In this document: positions 61,667 to 64,000 of the stretch, in pieces
Layout: each line of letters begins with the position of its first letter
Numbering within the stretch: the first letter of the stretch is position 1
Source of the DNA: Albidovulum litorale
Lineage (GTDB): Bacteria; Pseudomonadota; Alphaproteobacteria; Rhodobacterales; Rhodobacteraceae
Direction of reading: 5' to 3'
Assembly: GCF_025751495.1 (NCBI RefSeq)
Contig: NZ_JAOWKZ010000001.1
Coordinates: 565,920-629,919 of the forward strand
Length of the DNA stretch: 64,000 bases
Notes under the pieces: generated by a model
Told to the model about the DNA's origin: nothing
The model's database searches: none
The model's input: only the letters and a program-made list of their open reading frames with translations
Position numbers and translations under genes: made by a program

Positions 61667-63154
61667 TTACCACCATTTCGCGGGTTTGGAAACAAATCCT
61701 GCGGCGCGTTCCAGCACATAGGCGTGATTCAGCAGATCGCCCTCTTCCCACGGGCGGCCGATCAACTGCAACCCAAGCGGCAAGCCCTGCCGGTCAAGAC
61801 CGGTCGGAACCGCGATGCCGGGAAGGCCCGCGAGATTTACAGTGACGGTGAAGACGTCATTGAGATACATGGCGATCGGGTCGGCATCAGCCATCTCGCC
61901 CAGCCCGAAGGCGGCCGAGGGCGTGGCAGGTGTCAGGATCGCGTCGATGCCGTCGGCAAAGACATTTTCGAAGTCGCGCTTGATCAGGGCGCGCACCTTG
62001 CGGGCGCGATTGTAATAGGCGTCGTAGAACCCGGCCGATAGCACATAGGTCCCGATCATCACCCGGCGCTGAACCTCGTGACCGAAGCCCTCGGCGCGGG
62101 TTTTTTCGTACATCTCGGTGATGCCGTCGCCCTGGGCCAGCTTGGCACGGTGGCCATAGCGCACCCCGTCATAGCGGGCGAGGTTCGAGGACGCCTCGGC
62201 GGGCGCGACCACGTAATAGGCGGGCAGCGCGTATTTCGTGTGCGGCAGCGAGATATCGACGATCTCGGCGCCCGCATCCTTCATCATCGCGGTACCGTCA
62301 GCCCAGAGCTTCTCGATCTCTTCGGGCATGCCGTCCATGCGGTATTCGCGGGGAATGCCTATCTTCTTGCCCCGGATGTCACCCGTGAGGGCCGCCTCGA
62401 AATCCGGCACAGGCAGGTCGGCGGACGTCGAGTCCTTCGGGTCATGGCCGCACATCGCCTGTAGCATGATCGCTGCATCGCGCACATCCTTGGTCATCGG
62501 CCCGGCCTGATCGAGCGACGAGGCGAAGGCGACGATCCCCCAGCGCGAGCAGCGGCCATAGGTCGGCTTGATGCCAGTTATGCCGGTGAAGGCGGCGGGC
62601 TGGCGGATCGAGCCGCCGGTATCGGTGCCGGTCGCGGCAAGGCAGAGGTCGGCGGCAACCGCGCTCGCCGAACCGCCCGAGGACCCGCCCGGGGTCAGCG
62701 CAGTATCGTCATTGCCGCGCCGCCACGGATTGACCGCGTTGCCGTAGCACGAGGTCTCGTTCGAGGACCCCATGGCAAATTCGTCCATGTTGAGCTTGCC
62801 GAGCATCACCGCGCCTGCATCGGCCAGTTGCTCGCTGACGGTGGATTCGTATTCGGGTTTGAAATTCTTAAGGATGTTCGACGCGGCCTGCGACGGGACG
62901 CCTCTGGTGCAGAACAGATCCTTGATGCCCACTGGGATACCGCACATCGACGGCGCATCGCCCGCCTTGATGCGGGCATCCGCCGCCGCAGCGCGCTCGC
63001 GCGCGATCTCGGGCGTCTTGTGCACGAAGGCATTGAGCGCCCCGGCCCCCTCGATCGCCGACAGGCAGGCTTCGGTCAGTTCCGCAGAACTGGTTTCACC
63101 CTTGCGCAACGCATCGCGCGCCGCCGCAATCGTCAGTTGGTTCAGCGCGCTCAT
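61667..63154 (-). CDS. gatA: Asp/Glu-tRNA amidotransferase subunit A
   Basis: Glutaminase subunit of GatCAB, 495 residues, supplying ammonia to turn Glu-tRNA-Gln (and Asp-tRNA-Asn) into the amide form. The amidase signature with the Ser-cisSer-Lys triad appears as [12 protein letters not shown] (Lys) and [14 protein letters not shown] followed by [13 protein letters not shown]. It overlaps gatC by four bases. GatB is not in the window. Confidence 0.97.
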   Translation of the reverse strand: MSALNQLTIAAARDALRKGETSSAELTEACLSAIEGAGALNAFVHKTPEIARERAAAADARIKAGDAPSMCGIPVGIKDLFCTRGVPSQAASNILKNFKPEYESTVSEQLADAGAVMLGKLNMDEFAMGSSNETSCYGNAVNPWRRGNDDTALTPGGSSGGSASAVAADLCLAATGTDTGGSIRQPAAFTGITGIKPTYGRCSRWGIVAFASSLDQAGPMTKDVRDAAIMLQAMCGHDPKDSTSADLPVPDFEAALTGDIRGKKIGIPREYRMDGMPEEIEKLWADGTAMMKDAGAEIVDISLPHTKYALPAYYVVAPAEASSNLARYDGVRYGHRAKLAQGDGITEMYEKTRAEGFGHEVQRRVMIGTYVLSAGFYDAYYNRARKVRALIKRDFENVFADGIDAILTPATPSAAFGLGEMADADPIAMYLNDVFTVTVNLAGLPGIAVPTGLDRQGLPLGLQLIGRPWEEGDLLNHAYVLERAAGFVSKPAKWW

Positions 63155-63438
63155 TCGACCACCTTCGGCACTGCAAAGAACCCCTCGCGCGCATCGGGTG
63201 CGTTCGACAGGATCTTGTCGACCATATTGCCATCCGTCACCACGTCCTCGCGCCGCTTCAGACGCATGGGCGTCACCGAGGTCATCGGCTCCACGCCCTC
63301 GACATCGACCTCATTGAGCTGTTCCATGAAGGCGAGCACGGCGGACAATTCGCCTGCCAGCGCCGGAAGGTCATCTTCCTTCACGGCAATCCGTGCCAGA
63401 TGCGCGACCTTGCGCGCGGTGTCGGTGTCAATGGACAT
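63151..63438 (-). CDS. gatC: Asp/Glu-tRNA amidotransferase subunit C
   Basis: Small GatC subunit of 95 residues that wraps around GatA. The start ATG at 63438 gives the family opening [22 protein letters not shown], and [14 protein letters not shown] with [19 protein letters not shown] closes the protein. Its stop overlaps the gatA start (ATGA). The longer in-frame ORF upstream belongs to no family and is ignored. Confidence 0.95.
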   Translation of the reverse strand: MSIDTDTARKVAHLARIAVKEDDLPALAGELSAVLAFMEQLNEVDVEGVEPMTSVTPMRLKRREDVVTDGNMVDKILSNAPDAREGFFAVPKVVE

Positions 63439-63522
63439 CGGGCTGTACTCCGTCCTTGGATCGGGGCAGGGTTTACCCTCAGGGCGACCGGCCCGCAAGG
63501 GCGGCAACACTGGGAGGATGCC

Positions 63523-64000
63523 ATGAAAATCACCTGGCTTGGCCATTCCGGCTTTCGTATCGAGATCGGGGGGGCGGTGATCCTGCTCGACCCCTGGCTG
63601 ACCGGTAATCCGATGTTCCCGGCCGAGAGGCGGACAGAGGCGATTGCGGGGGCGACGCACGTGATGATCACCCATGGCCACGGCGATCACACCGGCGACG
63701 CGGTGGGCATCGCAAAGGATGGCGGCATTCCGGTGGTCGGCATCTACGATCTGATCTCCCATTGGGAGGCCGCCGAAGGGATTTCCGGTATCGGGTTCAA
63801 CAAGGGCGGCACGGTCGATCTGGGCGGCGCGAAGATCACGATGGTGGCGGCGAGTCATTCTTCCTCGCTTGCCGGGCGCGACGGGCCGGTCTATGCCGGG
63901 CATGAGGCGGGCTACATGATCGCGGGCGAGGGTCACGTGATCTATGTCTCGGGCGATACCGACATCATGGCCGATATGGGATGGATGGGCGAATATCATA
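63523..64000 (+). CDS. metallo-beta-lactamase-fold hydrolase (UPF0173 type), 3' truncated by window
   Basis: The visible 159 residues begin [20 protein letters not shown] and contain DPWLTGNP, the zinc motif [12 protein letters not shown] (HxHxDH) and AASHSSSL and [11 protein letters not shown], all marks of the UPF0173/UlaG-like metal-dependent hydrolases. GGGAGGATGCC precedes the ATG. The gene continues beyond the window. The substrate is unknown. Divergent from gatC. Confidence 0.92.
   Translation, partial: MKITWLGHSGFRIEIGGAVILLDPWLTGNPMFPAERRTEAIAGATHVMITHGHGDHTGDAVGIAKDGGIPVVGIYDLISHWEAAEGISGIGFNKGGTVDLGGAKITMVAASHSSSLAGRDGPVYAGHEAGYMIAGEGHVIYVSGDTDIMADMGWMGEYH

Noticed and set aside
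1-64000. tRNA genes, rRNA genes and CRISPR arrays
   Set aside because: No T-arm consensus with a cloverleaf, no rRNA core sequence and no regularly spaced direct repeats were seen by eye on either strand.

Overview
The window is GC-rich, densely coded chromosome from an alphaproteobacterium, almost certainly a member of the Rhodobacteraceae (Roseobacter/Rhodobacter-like). Supporting signs are the DUF1476 (ATPase zeta-type) gene beside purC, the short-form hisG with hisZ in a hisS-hisZ-hisG cluster, a class II nrdJ, a stand-alone homocysteine methyltransferase plus a separate corrinoid protein, a duplicated MerR pair ahead of a beta-oxidation cluster, and a class A RNase P RNA. No rRNA, tRNA, CRISPR or phage genes were seen. 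The only mobile element is one decayed IS5-family insertion sequence.

Layout. 0-5 kb: pgk with an overlapping acetyltransferase, a DUF2946-like/PCuAC copper chaperone pair, rpmG, an FNR-box-associated Met/Trp/Gly-rich EF-hand protein, and a DUF533 protein. 5-11 kb: LysR regulator, small ORF, rnpB, a cold-shock gene, a secreted 5'-nucleotidase, then DUF952-pyrD-ArsC-like. 11-15 kb: PaaI-PaaI-MATE operon, divergent from a 10-TM metal exporter that has a Fur-like palindrome at its start. 15-23 kb: two MerR regulators, then a fatty-acid/branched-acid oxidation cluster (acyl-CoA dehydrogenase, small protein, GST, thiolase, cupin, FadJ-type multifunctional protein). 23-28 kb: two DMT exporters, a sulfotransferase, a DmdB-like acyl-CoA synthetase, and a probably acquired methyltransferase. 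28-35 kb: rne, a DctB/DctD-type two-component pair, purQ. 35-41 kb: GFA protein, SulP transporter, alcohol dehydrogenase and DMT transporter lying between purQ and purS-purC, then DUF1476. 41-47 kb: homocysteine methyltransferase, a secreted ankyrin-cytochrome c fusion, a radical SAM protein, corrinoid protein, a mini membrane protein and DUF1638. 47-52 kb: AbrB-type membrane protein, slyX-GNAT, hisS-hisZ-hisG. 52-64 kb: DUF1489, nrdJ, IS relic, MFS transporter, metG, fatty acid desaturase, amidase and lipoprotein in a gatC-gatA cluster, and the start of a metallo-beta-lactamase-fold hydrolase.

How the genes fit together. Most of the window is housekeeping (glycolysis, purine, pyrimidine, histidine, aminoacyl-tRNA supply, RNA decay). 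The accessory themes are acyl-CoA catabolism with DmdB/DmdC-like enzymes, cobalamin-dependent methyl transfer (a probable split methionine synthase, and class II ribonucleotide reductase), metal handling (PCuAC, metal exporter), and secreted or redox proteins. Interesting regulatory DNA includes a perfect TTGAT-N4-ATCAA box, a 29-bp Fur-like palindrome, a dense ACGT-core dyad cluster before the second MerR gene, and families of dispersed palindromes placed just after stop codons. Starts were chosen by ribosome-binding site, signal peptide and family alignment from memory; no database search was run.
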